DNA from: Cyclobacterium sp. SYSU L10401
GTDB taxonomy: Bacteria > Bacteroidota > Bacteroidia > Cytophagales > Cyclobacteriaceae
Length of the DNA stretch: 64,000 nucleotides
Assembly (NCBI RefSeq): GCF_010993705.1
Contig: NZ_WOFO01000001.1
Location: 834,132-898,131 of the forward strand
Direction: 5' to 3'
Shown here in pieces: positions 44,870 through 52,875 of the stretch (the first letter of the stretch is position 1; the number at the start of each line of letters is the position of its first letter). The position numbers and the translations under genes were made by a program. The notes below the pieces were generated by a model, which searched no databases, was not told where the DNA came from, and saw nothing but the letters and a program-made list of their open reading frames with translations.

Positions 44870-46269
44870 ACTGATTTAGCCAAAGTGTAATTTCTGAAAA
44901 AATATATACCAGTAAGGATCAGCACCAGGATCCCAACCAGCACTTTATAGGTTAAAGTAATATTTCCCGCTACAAAATAGGATAAACCAAACAATACTGC
45001 GGCAGATACCCACATGAGTCCCCTGTCCTCTATTTTGAAGTGTAGGGTTTTACGGAATACATACCAGAGATAAAATTGGAAAATGGCAAAGGAAAACACC
45101 ATGCCCGATGCTAGTCCCAAAGCACCATATTGGCTGCTCAAGAATAAAATAGGAGTAGAAAACAGCGAATTGACAATGCCCAGGCGGAGGATTTTTTTCT
45201 CGTTGTTGGTGGCCCCAAAGATGGTACCGATCAGGCTGTCTACGGATGTAAGGAATAAGTACCACACCTGTAGCTGACAGACAAGGACAGCGGGCAGGTA
45301 ACTTTCCGGAAATATTAATTCAAATAATTCTTTTGCAAAAAGTGTGAAAAGAAAACAAAGCAGCATACCCAGTAGCATGTAATATTTAAATCCCAGGCTG
45401 ACAAAGTTTTGGAATTTGGCCTTATTAGTAACCCAAAGTGCGGATAGGTTCGGGAAGATAGCCACCAGACCAAAATCCAATACAAAGGAAATCGGGCCTG
45501 TTAATCTTTCAGACAGGTTGAAATAACCAATTTCCTCACGAGTCGAATTGATATCCAGAAAGTTATTGGTGAATTTGGTGTAGGGCAGCATGACCAGAAC
45601 CAGGGCCAAATAAGGCCAGCTTTCTTTCAGCAGGGAATAGGAGGAAGTCACAAACCCTTTCATTTTCCCCAGGACGAGCCCTTGCTTGCGCAAGGTGATG
45701 TGAAAAACGAAGTTTTTAATCAGGTTTAAGGCCAGAAAAGAGTAAAAGAGAAAGGGTACATCCATATAAGATCCCGGTAGAGCAAATATCCAAAGAAACC
45801 ATACTATACTGAATGCTAAATTGATTATAGACGGGGGGAGCATTTTTTGATGTCCCAGGAATGCCGTTTCAAACAACTTTCCAAAACAGGAAACCAATGC
45901 AAATAGAAGAACGAAAAGTAATTCCTGTCCATGCAGGTTACCCAACAAATGGTTGTATAAAAGGTAAATTGCTCCCAGCACCAAAAGTGCAAGCGTTCTT
46001 AATATCGCACCGTTATAAATCAGGTCTTTAGAACGATTCGGATCTCTGGCGATGCTCCGGATTACTATGTTTCGGATTCCTAAATCTCCTATTGTCAAAA
46101 GAAGTGTACCCTGAGCAATCAGGAAAGTATACAATCCGTAATCGTCCGGATGGAGAATTTTGGTGATTTTCAATACCGTTAACAAACCAATCAATTGGGA
46201 CAGGATGCTCCCAAATGTCAGGTAAGAGAAATTTTTGAAAACCTTATTTTGAAAAAGATTCCTTATCAC
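44866..46269 (-). CDS. Oligosaccharide flippase, Wzx type
   Basis: 467 aa with about 12-14 transmembrane helices. The start FKNFSYLTFGSILSQLIGLL and the later LGIRNIVIRSIARDP are typical of the polysaccharide synthase/Wzx family. It moves the lipid-linked repeat unit across the inner membrane. It overlaps the GT14 gene upstream and the polymerase gene downstream by 4 bp each. Confidence 0.88.
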   Translation of the reverse strand: MIRNLFQNKVFKNFSYLTFGSILSQLIGLLTVLKITKILHPDDYGLYTFLIAQGTLLLTIGDLGIRNIVIRSIARDPNRSKDLIYNGAILRTLALLVLGAIYLLYNHLLGNLHGQELLFVLLFALVSCFGKLFETAFLGHQKMLPPSIINLAFSIVWFLWIFALPGSYMDVPFLFYSFLALNLIKNFVFHITLRKQGLVLGKMKGFVTSSYSLLKESWPYLALVLVMLPYTKFTNNFLDINSTREEIGYFNLSERLTGPISFVLDFGLVAIFPNLSALWVTNKAKFQNFVSLGFKYYMLLGMLLCFLFTLFAKELFELIFPESYLPAVLVCQLQVWYLFLTSVDSLIGTIFGATNNEKKILRLGIVNSLFSTPILFLSSQYGALGLASGMVFSFAIFQFYLWYVFRKTLHFKIEDRGLMWVSAAVLFGLSYFVAGNITLTYKVLVGILVLILTGIYFFRNYTLAKSV

Positions 46270-47165
46270 GGTAAAAATGTTTTTTTCTGAGCGCTTACTT
46301 CCTTCTTTATCAATTTCACTAGTTCATATGAAGTGGGGTAATCAAATCTTCTGGCAAAAAGCTTTGTTGATTTTTTAAGTTTGGGAAAGTCAGATTTGTC
46401 CAGAGTGGCCGGACTGTTTCCATTTCTATGTTCCCATAAAACCAGGGTCATGGTATTACCTGTTATTGCAGTTTTGAAAGGAGAATTCATGAGAACGGTT
46501 TGGAATAGAATTTCTTCCGGACACAAAGTATGTTTCAATCGTTTTAAAATGGTCGGTTCTTCAGCCAATCGGTCAATGACGTACCGGACACAGTCACTGC
46601 TTAATGACCACCATACTGATCCTCCATATAGCTTTGGGAATGCAGTAAAGGGTTTGCGGCGGATGCGTAAGAGTTGCTGTACTTTCAGGCAAAGATTGAT
46701 TAATTTCGATCCTGATAGGGTTTTCCGATTAAATAGGTCATAAAAGTTGTAATAATTTAACCGATTTATCTCCCCTTTTGCCCATCTTGATGAGGGTAAG
46801 GGAAATTGCTCGATAAATTGCATCCCTTTATGTTTTCTGTAAAAATCCTTGATTTCCTGGCTACTTTTAATGGGGAAATCCTGACCACTCATACTATGGA
46901 TATAGCCGATTTCCTTGTTTTTCAAGGCTTCTTCTGCTAAAAGAAGCAAAGCTTTCAATAAATTCAATCCACCCCAGTTTACAGTATATTTGCGACTGAT
47001 AAAGACCACATTTTTTTGCTGGGTAAGATTCTTGATTGATGTGCTCTTCAAATTACTTTTTTTGTCCAGATGGATGTAGAACAAGAAATCATCATCAAGT
47101 AGGTTAATATACTCAATTAAATGGTGGACGTTTTTGTAGGCTAAGAATAATACCGCATGTTTCAT
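46266..47165 (-). CDS. GT14-type (core-2/I-branching) glycosyltransferase
   Basis: 299 aa from the ATG at 47165 (an ATG two codons upstream at 47171 is equally possible). Same family as the gene at the other end of the operon: FLAYKNVHHL, FYIHLDKKSN, NWGGLNLLKAL, MSGQDFPIKSS, GGSVWWSLS and CPEEILFQTV. Bacterial GT14 enzymes usually add a branching residue. It is the second gene of the EPS operon, right after the tyrosine autokinase gene. Confidence 0.85.
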   Translation of the reverse strand: MKHAVLFLAYKNVHHLIEYINLLDDDFLFYIHLDKKSNLKSTSIKNLTQQKNVVFISRKYTVNWGGLNLLKALLLLAEEALKNKEIGYIHSMSGQDFPIKSSQEIKDFYRKHKGMQFIEQFPLPSSRWAKGEINRLNYYNFYDLFNRKTLSGSKLINLCLKVQQLLRIRRKPFTAFPKLYGGSVWWSLSSDCVRYVIDRLAEEPTILKRLKHTLCPEEILFQTVLMNSPFKTAITGNTMTLVLWEHRNGNSPATLDKSDFPKLKKSTKLFARRFDYPTSYELVKLIKKEVSAQKKTFLP

Positions 47166-47198
47166 GGTCATTTCAAAAAGTTAGAAGGTGGCTGTATA

Positions 47199-49544
47199 TT
47201 ATATGCTTGCTGTTTTTTTTTCGGAATAATATCCATAACCATATCCGTAACTATGTTCGGATTTGGCATCGTTTAATATCAATACAGGGTTTGGGAATTT
47301 ATTTTTGTCTGCGATTTCGTTGATTAAATTGAGGTGATTGGGCTTGGTGTAATAATACCGTATCACGTAGGCCAGCATGTCGGCATAGGGGGACAAAGCA
47401 AAGGCATCGGCCACCAGGCCAACCGGTGCACTGTCTATGATAATGTGGTCAAATTTATTGCGTAACTCGAGGAAAAGTTCTTCTAACCGGGGACTATTCA
47501 TGAGTTGTATAGGGTTATCCGGTATTTTACCCGCCCCGATTAGGAATATGTTTGGGTTATCTTCTGAGAGGTGAAGAATATCTGTCGTCAAATAGGTTTC
47601 ATCCCTTAAGTATTCGCTTATCCCTGGTTTTTGCGACTTGACGCCAAGCTGTTTCAGGACAGATGGTTTTCGTAAATCAAATTCCAGGATTACGGTTTTC
47701 TTTCCGGATAAACCAATGGTACGGGCAAGGTTTATACTAAAGAAGGTTTTGCCTTCTCCACCAATGCTGGAGGTCGTTAAAATCACCTGATTTGGCTTCC
47801 TCATGGAAGCAAATTTCATGTTTGTCCAAATCAGGTTAATTTGTTCGCCTACCAGGGACTTTCGGCGACCACTTCCCAAATAAAGGTTTTTTCTTTTTTC
47901 ATGGGATATTTCCCCCATCACCGGAACAGGGCAGGCAGCTTCCACATCTTCCTTTTGGCCGATTTTACCAAAAAAGTAATCGTTTAGATAAATCAGGCTA
48001 AAGGGAAAACCAAACCCTAGAATTAAGGCAAATATCATGATTAGCTTTTTCAGAGGCTTTGCAGGATACAGACCAGCCATTGGCGGATCAATCATCCGGG
48101 CATTCGATACGGAAGTAGCAGCAAGAGAAAGTACTGATTCTTCTCTTTTTTTCATTAAATACTGGTAATTTTCTTGTTTAGTGACTTGTTGCCTGGTAAT
48201 GTTTAGTAGTTCCCTTTCAATCTTTGGTACCCGGTTGGCCCTTTCTTCGATTTGCAAGGCGTTTTCTTCCAGACTTTTCCTGGCGATCTGAATACTCCTT
48301 TTACTACTTTGAATATTTTCTAAAAGGTCCGATTTAAGACTAAAAAGCTGTTCGTCCAGGTTTTTTACCAGGGGATTATCTGCCGTGGTTCCATTTAATA
48401 ACCTTTGTCGCTCACGCTGCAGTTCATTGTATTTTTTTACCAAATCTGACAAGGCAGCATCCTCAATTAAAAGAGAACCCTGAACCATTTTTGAAGAATT
48501 GTTGGTCGCCGATAAATTTTCTTCGAGGTTATTCAGCACTTCAATGCTGATGTCATATTCAGATAGTTTTTGTTTGGTATTCCCCGAATTTTCCAGGTAC
48601 AATTGTGATTCTGCACTTAGGTCAGAAATGGAATTTTGGTTTTTGTAAGTTTCAACAGCTTCTTCTATTTCAGCCAGGTCTGCAGTAAGTTTGGCCATTT
48701 GTTCATCAATAAATGCCAGGGTATTAGCCGCAGTGGAATTGACGTTTTTCAACGCCTCATTATTATATACCTCGACCAAGGTCTTTAGAAATTGCTCACC
48801 TTTTTCAGGGATTGGTGCTAAAAGACTCAGAGAAATGACCGTGGAGAGTTTATTTGTTGGCTCAGCATTGATGTTTTCGCTGTATTCATGCGCCATCTCC
48901 CGAAGATTATTGTAGGTAAAATAAATTGTCTTTGGAAGAGGTTCTTCCTGATTTTCATTAAGATGAATGGTGAATTCCCCAAAAAAATTGCTTAACTTCT
49001 CTCCAAAAACATGTTGACTCCTTATGCCTTCTTCCATTTCCAGAATAAAAGATTTGTCGTCCAATATCTCGAGCCGTACCATACCGGTGAACTTTTCGGG
49101 TCGCTCGTTAAAGCTATTGTACCGAATACTTATAGGGCAGCTTTCTCCATAAAGCTCCTCGTACCGGTTAAATCCCTTTTCAACATAAAAGTTGTTGTAA
49201 AGTGACATTTGCTCCAACGATTTTTTGATCAATGAAGTAGATGTCAATACCTCTATTTCATTTTCAATAATATTGGTGGTCTGATAACCATCCAAATCAT
49301 CTAAAACGGTATTGGTTGAAAATCCTTTTTTTGCCTCCTCATTGGTATTTATCATCAAAGTGGAGGTGATTTCGTATTGCTCCGGTGTATAATAAATATA
49401 TGCCAGGGCAGCGGCGCAAAAAAATGAAACCCCCACGAGAAATAAATACCACTTCCTGAGATATTTTTTTAAATAAAATTCAAGGGGAACTGAACTAGAT
49501 TTTCTTAAATCAATTTCCTGGCTCAATAAGTCCTTAATGTCCAT
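47199..49544 (-). CDS. Wzc-like polysaccharide co-polymerase and tyrosine autokinase
   Basis: 781 aa from the ATG at 49544; a longer frame would add 24 residues of no Wzc character. The N-terminal Wzz domain has a transmembrane helix at about 28-50, followed by a long periplasmic coiled coil (about 250-470) and a second helix near 505-525. The BY-kinase domain occupies about 580-750, with Walker A GGEGKT (about 595-600), A' VILEFDLRKP, Walker B HIIIDSAP (about 700-706), and a C-terminal tyrosine cluster (YGYGYGYY). It controls EPS chain length and export by cyclic autophosphorylation. First gene of the operon, behind a leader of about 270 nt. No wza-like or phosphatase gene is in the window. 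Confidence 0.9.
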   Translation of the reverse strand: MDIKDLLSQEIDLRKSSSVPLEFYLKKYLRKWYLFLVGVSFFCAAALAYIYYTPEQYEITSTLMINTNEEAKKGFSTNTVLDDLDGYQTTNIIENEIEVLTSTSLIKKSLEQMSLYNNFYVEKGFNRYEELYGESCPISIRYNSFNERPEKFTGMVRLEILDDKSFILEMEEGIRSQHVFGEKLSNFFGEFTIHLNENQEEPLPKTIYFTYNNLREMAHEYSENINAEPTNKLSTVISLSLLAPIPEKGEQFLKTLVEVYNNEALKNVNSTAANTLAFIDEQMAKLTADLAEIEEAVETYKNQNSISDLSAESQLYLENSGNTKQKLSEYDISIEVLNNLEENLSATNNSSKMVQGSLLIEDAALSDLVKKYNELQRERQRLLNGTTADNPLVKNLDEQLFSLKSDLLENIQSSKRSIQIARKSLEENALQIEERANRVPKIERELLNITRQQVTKQENYQYLMKKREESVLSLAATSVSNARMIDPPMAGLYPAKPLKKLIMIFALILGFGFPFSLIYLNDYFFGKIGQKEDVEAACPVPVMGEISHEKRKNLYLGSGRRKSLVGEQINLIWTNMKFASMRKPNQVILTTSSIGGEGKTFFSINLARTIGLSGKKTVILEFDLRKPSVLKQLGVKSQKPGISEYLRDETYLTTDILHLSEDNPNIFLIGAGKIPDNPIQLMNSPRLEELFLELRNKFDHIIIDSAPVGLVADAFALSPYADMLAYVIRYYYTKPNHLNLINEIADKNKFPNPVLILNDAKSEHSYGYGYGYYSEKKTASI

Positions 49545-49798
49545 GGTTAAATAAAAATTACTGTTAAATAAAAAGGAATTTAAACTTGCTGTTTGGTCAC
49601 AACTTCGTCTGGTCAATCACAAATTCAAGATTGAGATCAAAAGGATCCATCAAAATTGACATGCTATTTTAATGGGAAAGAAGCTGTTTAAAGAAAAAAA
49701 AATATTTAATTTTTTAAATTTAATATTTATAAAATTAAATATTACCTGTCGTCCACAAACAACGCTGTTTTGCTATTTATTTTATTACAAACTTTTTT

Positions 49799-49815
49799 AT
49801 GTATTTAAAATACAT
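49799..49815. promoter_or_regulatory. 17-bp palindrome at the EPS operon start
   Basis: ATGTATTT-A-AAATACAT, perfect 8-bp arms around one base. It covers the expected transcription start of the EPS promoter (minus strand). It matches the site upstream of the lyase gene (32820-32836) at 15 of 17 bases. It overlaps a second inverted repeat, TACATTT/AAATGTA (49811-49817 with 49822-49828). A site in this position would usually act as a repressor operator. Confidence 0.6.
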
Positions 49816-49820
49816 TTTTA

Positions 49821-49851
49821 CAAATGTAAAAAATATTTAATCAAACTCAAA
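49821..49851 (-). promoter_or_regulatory. Bacteroidota-type promoter of the EPS operon
   Basis: On the minus strand: TTTG (49851-49848), 19 bp, TACATTTG (49828-49821). This fits the Bacteroidota primary-sigma consensus of a -33 TTTG and a -7 TAnnTTTG with 19-20 bp spacing. Transcription would start near 49814, leaving an untranslated leader of about 270 nt before the wzc ATG. Confidence 0.6.
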
Positions 49852-50148
49852 TATTTTTTCATATATAAAAAAATGATTTTTGTCAGATTTCCGTTTCCTC
49901 CCAAAGTTAAATTTGGATTAGAAGCTTAAATTTTTCGGTGGAAGCTGACTATCTTATTAATATTTTGGTTTTTTTGTATTTTTAATATGGAAATAACTAT
50001 ATCCGAAAAAGTATGGAATAATATTTTAAAATCTAATAAATCTTTTCAAGAAGCTTTAGGTTATAGCACTTCTTTTTCGGCTTTAAAAATTAAATATTTA
50101 AATTAAAAACAGTAGTAATTATTAAAATATAAATAAAAAAATAAAAAA

Positions 50149-51051
50149 TTATATCTTTCCTTTCTTCTTCAACTGCCAATACCGCATCAGACCGCTTACG
50201 GACATCCAGCTTGGATTCGCATACTCATAAAGTAATTGCAGTTTTTTGTCTGCTCCATGCTGTTCCATTTGACGGGTGGTGTAGGTCTGAAAGGCAGCTT
50301 CAACTGCTTCAATAGGGTTTTCATTATCAAAATGGACCTTCATCCAATTTGCCCAGTCATCCAGCGCATTATCCAATAGGGCAAAGTGTTTGTTGGGGTT
50401 GGTGATTTCCCCGAAGTGCGTCAGGTATATCTTTTCAGGATTCTGATCTAAAATGATCCTCATGGATTTTTTCCAATCTTCCAGATGAATATCGGGAGGA
50501 GGGCAGGGGGGGACCACTGGTCCATCGGATATTTTGACTCCTCCTACATCACCTGTAAAAATATTTCTCCCCAATTGCCAGGCAATGTGATGGCTGGCAT
50601 GACCGGGGGTATGCAGGGAAGTAAAAGTCATATCCCCGATAGGGATGGTTTCTCCATGGGAGGCCGCAACCAATCGGCTCTCACTTATGGATTTCATTTT
50701 GCCCCAAAGCAGCTCCATGTTTTCTTCACCGTAAATCTTAGCTGCAGAATTCCAAAGTCTTTCCGGACTGGCCAGGTGAGGAATCCCAAGTGGGTGCAGG
50801 TAGATTTTAGCCCCTTCCTCCGCAAGTTTCCAGGCCGCACCGGCATGGTCGAAATGGATGTGTGTTAGCAGGACTGCATTCACGTCACCTGGCTTAAGTC
50901 CATGCTGTTGTAAACCCGCCACCAGGCTTTCCCAGGTGCTTTCCGGTCCTGTTTCTATCAGTACATGGCTGTCATTCTGGCTAATCAGAAAGCTGGCAAT
51001 GGTATTTTTTTCTTCCTTAAAGTGCAGGTCAATGATCTTTATCTGGTACAT
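50149..51051 (-). CDS. MBL-fold metallo-hydrolase
   Basis: 300 aa. Metal-binding motif THIHFDHAG (HxHxDH), then HTPGHASHH and TGDVGG, the standard set for the metallo-beta-lactamase fold in a glyoxalase II-like arrangement. A C-terminal helical segment (about 215-290) is extra. Cytoplasmic; substrate unknown. Its start shares one base with the stop of the YedK-like gene upstream, so the two are coupled. Confidence 0.85.
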   Translation of the reverse strand: MYQIKIIDLHFKEEKNTIASFLISQNDSHVLIETGPESTWESLVAGLQQHGLKPGDVNAVLLTHIHFDHAGAAWKLAEEGAKIYLHPLGIPHLASPERLWNSAAKIYGEENMELLWGKMKSISESRLVAASHGETIPIGDMTFTSLHTPGHASHHIAWQLGRNIFTGDVGGVKISDGPVVPPCPPPDIHLEDWKKSMRIILDQNPEKIYLTHFGEITNPNKHFALLDNALDDWANWMKVHFDNENPIEAVEAAFQTYTTRQMEQHGADKKLQLLYEYANPSWMSVSGLMRYWQLKKKGKI

Positions 51052-51749
51052 TATCCGAATAAAGTATAGTTTCCAAACTGATCCATGGGTAAGGTTTTCC
51101 GAATGACAAAAGCACTGTCATTGGCCACCTGATTGACCATAGGAGATACGGTATACTTTGTCATTTCTTCATCAGGATAGGGTCCAAGCATTCCCAGCAA
51201 TTCCTCTTCGGAAGTACGGGTATCCAGCCATTTGGCCTCGTCCTCTTTCTTAAGTATCACAGGCATCCGATCATGTATTTCGGCAGTAAGCTGGTTGGGA
51301 GATGTGGTTAAAATTAAAAATGTATGGGCTGTTTCACCTTTTTCGGTTTCAAACTCCTCCCAGATCCCTGCCAAAGAAAATAAAGTTTCTCCATGCTGCA
51401 CAAAACGATAGGGAACCTTTGTCTTTTTCCCTATTTTTTTCCATTCAAAAAAACCATCAGCAGGTACCAGGCAACGATTTTTTTTAAAGGCAGCTCTGAA
51501 AGTAATTTTTTCAGCGATGGTTTCAGCCCGGGCATTGATGAGTTTACTGGATACTGGTTTGTTTTTTGCAAATGCAGGGGTAATCCCCCAATAAAAATGG
51601 GAAAATCCTTTGGGGCTTTCAGAGGTAATCACAGGGACGAGTTGAGAGGGTGCTATATTGTATCGTGGAACAAAAGGTTCCAGCATTTCAGCTTCAAACC
51701 TGTTTTCCAGGTCTGTTTTTGTTTTGGCAAGTGAGTATCTTCCACACAT
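51051..51749 (-). CDS. SOS response-associated peptidase family protein (YedK/HMCES)
   Basis: 232 aa. Binds abasic sites in single-stranded DNA and forms a protective thiazolidine crosslink through Cys2. Key residues are present: Cys2 (MCGRYS), Asn72 (LINARAET), Glu102 (ADGFFEW) and His159 (EIHDRMPVIL). These lie at nearly the same positions as in E. coli YedK. The initiator Met must be removed to expose Cys2. Translationally coupled to the MBL-fold gene downstream; that link has no obvious explanation. Confidence 0.93.
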   Translation of the reverse strand: MCGRYSLAKTKTDLENRFEAEMLEPFVPRYNIAPSQLVPVITSESPKGFSHFYWGITPAFAKNKPVSSKLINARAETIAEKITFRAAFKKNRCLVPADGFFEWKKIGKKTKVPYRFVQHGETLFSLAGIWEEFETEKGETAHTFLILTTSPNQLTAEIHDRMPVILKKEDEAKWLDTRTSEEELLGMLGPYPDEEMTKYTVSPMVNQVANDSAFVIRKTLPMDQFGNYTLFG

Positions 51750-51784
51750 ATTGAATTGAATTCAGCTTCAGGTAATGATGTAAT

Positions 51785-52753
51785 TTAAAGATAATTTTCG
51801 CTTTGGATAAATTCAAGTGCCCTTATTTCAGACCAGTACCTTTCGGTCCTGGATCTGGGACTAAACCCTACGTGGCCTCCCTGCCTGGGGAATTCCATGT
51901 AAACCTTATCTGAGCGTTCTCCAATTTCCCTGGGATAACAAGATTTGCTTAGAAATGGATCATTCAGGGCGTTTAAAATCAGGCAGGGGAGCCTAATGGA
52001 TTTCAGGAAAGTGAGGGAGGCGTTTTTTTCGTAATAATCCGCCGCATTTTCAAACCCATGCAATGGGGCAGTAAAGGCATCATCAAAAGCCCTGAGCGTG
52101 GAAATGGATGCCAGAGATCTGCCTTGAATTATCTCCGGAAAATCCAGGGCTTTTTCTCGTATTTTTTTCTTTAAGGAAAGGAGAAAATTATAAGCATAGA
52201 TTTTATTTTTGAAATGATCTATCCGGTCACAGGAAGCACTTAGGTCAAGCGGTACAGAAATGGTCACGGCCTTTTTAATCTTATTCTGGCCAGGCCAATG
52301 CTTTTCTCCAAGATACTTGAGAGTGAGGTTTCCTCCCAGACTAAAACCAATCAGGTAAATGGTGCGGTATTTTACAGAAGCATGGCAAACCACCTCGTTT
52401 AGGTCATAGGTGGCACCGGAATGGTAAAAAATAGGTTTCAGGTTGGCAGGGCCGCTGCATCCCCTGAAATTCCAGTTCAACACATCATACCCATTATCAA
52501 AAAACATGCGGGCCATTCCTGTCATGTAGGGTCTTTGGCTATTTCCTTCCAGACCATGGCTGATGATGATGAGTTTTGAGCTGCCTTGCCTCAGCCAGTC
52601 CAAATCAAGAAAATCACCGTCTGCTGTGCTAATTCTTTCTCTTTCAAACCTTAAGCGATGCTTTTCCCTGAACAGTGCAGGGATAATGGTCTGCATGTGA
52701 CCATTAGATAGCAGCTGATGGGGATTGTAATTTGATTTTATAAGTACAGGCAT
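51785..52753 (-). CDS. YheT-like alpha/beta hydrolase
   Basis: 322 aa of the YheT/ABHD1-3 type: N-terminal HLLSNGHMQTIIPALF-like segment (NGHMQT is typical), oxyanion region ISHGLEGNS, nucleophile elbow GFSLGGN (Ser), Asp in LNALNDPFL and His in GGHVGF. The esterase's physiological substrate is unknown. Cytoplasmic or membrane-associated. Its start is divergent from the pyruvate dehydrogenase E2 gene. Confidence 0.88.
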   Translation of the reverse strand: MPVLIKSNYNPHQLLSNGHMQTIIPALFREKHRLRFERERISTADGDFLDLDWLRQGSSKLIIISHGLEGNSQRPYMTGMARMFFDNGYDVLNWNFRGCSGPANLKPIFYHSGATYDLNEVVCHASVKYRTIYLIGFSLGGNLTLKYLGEKHWPGQNKIKKAVTISVPLDLSASCDRIDHFKNKIYAYNFLLSLKKKIREKALDFPEIIQGRSLASISTLRAFDDAFTAPLHGFENAADYYEKNASLTFLKSIRLPCLILNALNDPFLSKSCYPREIGERSDKVYMEFPRQGGHVGFSPRSRTERYWSEIRALEFIQSENYL

Positions 52754-52808
52754 TTGAAAGGCGCAGGCATTCCGGAATCATTTCTTACGTGAAAATACTA
52801 TTATTAAA

Positions 52809-52840
52809 TTTGAATAAACATATTTTAAGAACTATTTTTG
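52809..52840 (+). promoter_or_regulatory. Promoter of the pyruvate dehydrogenase E2 gene
   Basis: TTTG (52809-52812), 20 bp, TATTTTTG (52833-52840): an excellent match to the Bacteroidota consensus. The ATG at 52876 lies 35 bp after the -7 box, giving a leader of about 28 nt. Confidence 0.65.
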
Positions 52841-52875
52841 GATTGCTGAAAACATGAATTCGAATAATATAACTT

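Larger units (their letters stand above)
49545..50148. other. Very AT-rich upstream region of the EPS operon
   Basis: 604 bp, visibly the most AT-rich stretch of the window. It contains the EPS promoter and palindrome (49799-49851). A 39-codon open frame at 49987-50106 (plus strand) and a longer low-complexity frame (49672-49929) are present, but neither resembles a known protein. The composition differs from both flanks. Confidence 0.5.

Noticed and set aside
35563-49544. EPS locus as a genomic island with flanking mobile elements
   Set aside because: No transposase, integrase, tRNA or direct-repeat boundary is visible. Only the AT-rich stretch at 49.5-50.1 kb hints at exchange, which is not enough to call an island.
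49672-49929. 85-codon plus-strand open frame upstream of the EPS operon
   Set aside because: Dominated by Lys, Phe, Leu, Ile and Tyr as expected from AT-rich DNA read in any frame. It overlaps the promoter and palindromes of the opposite strand, and I recognise no family.
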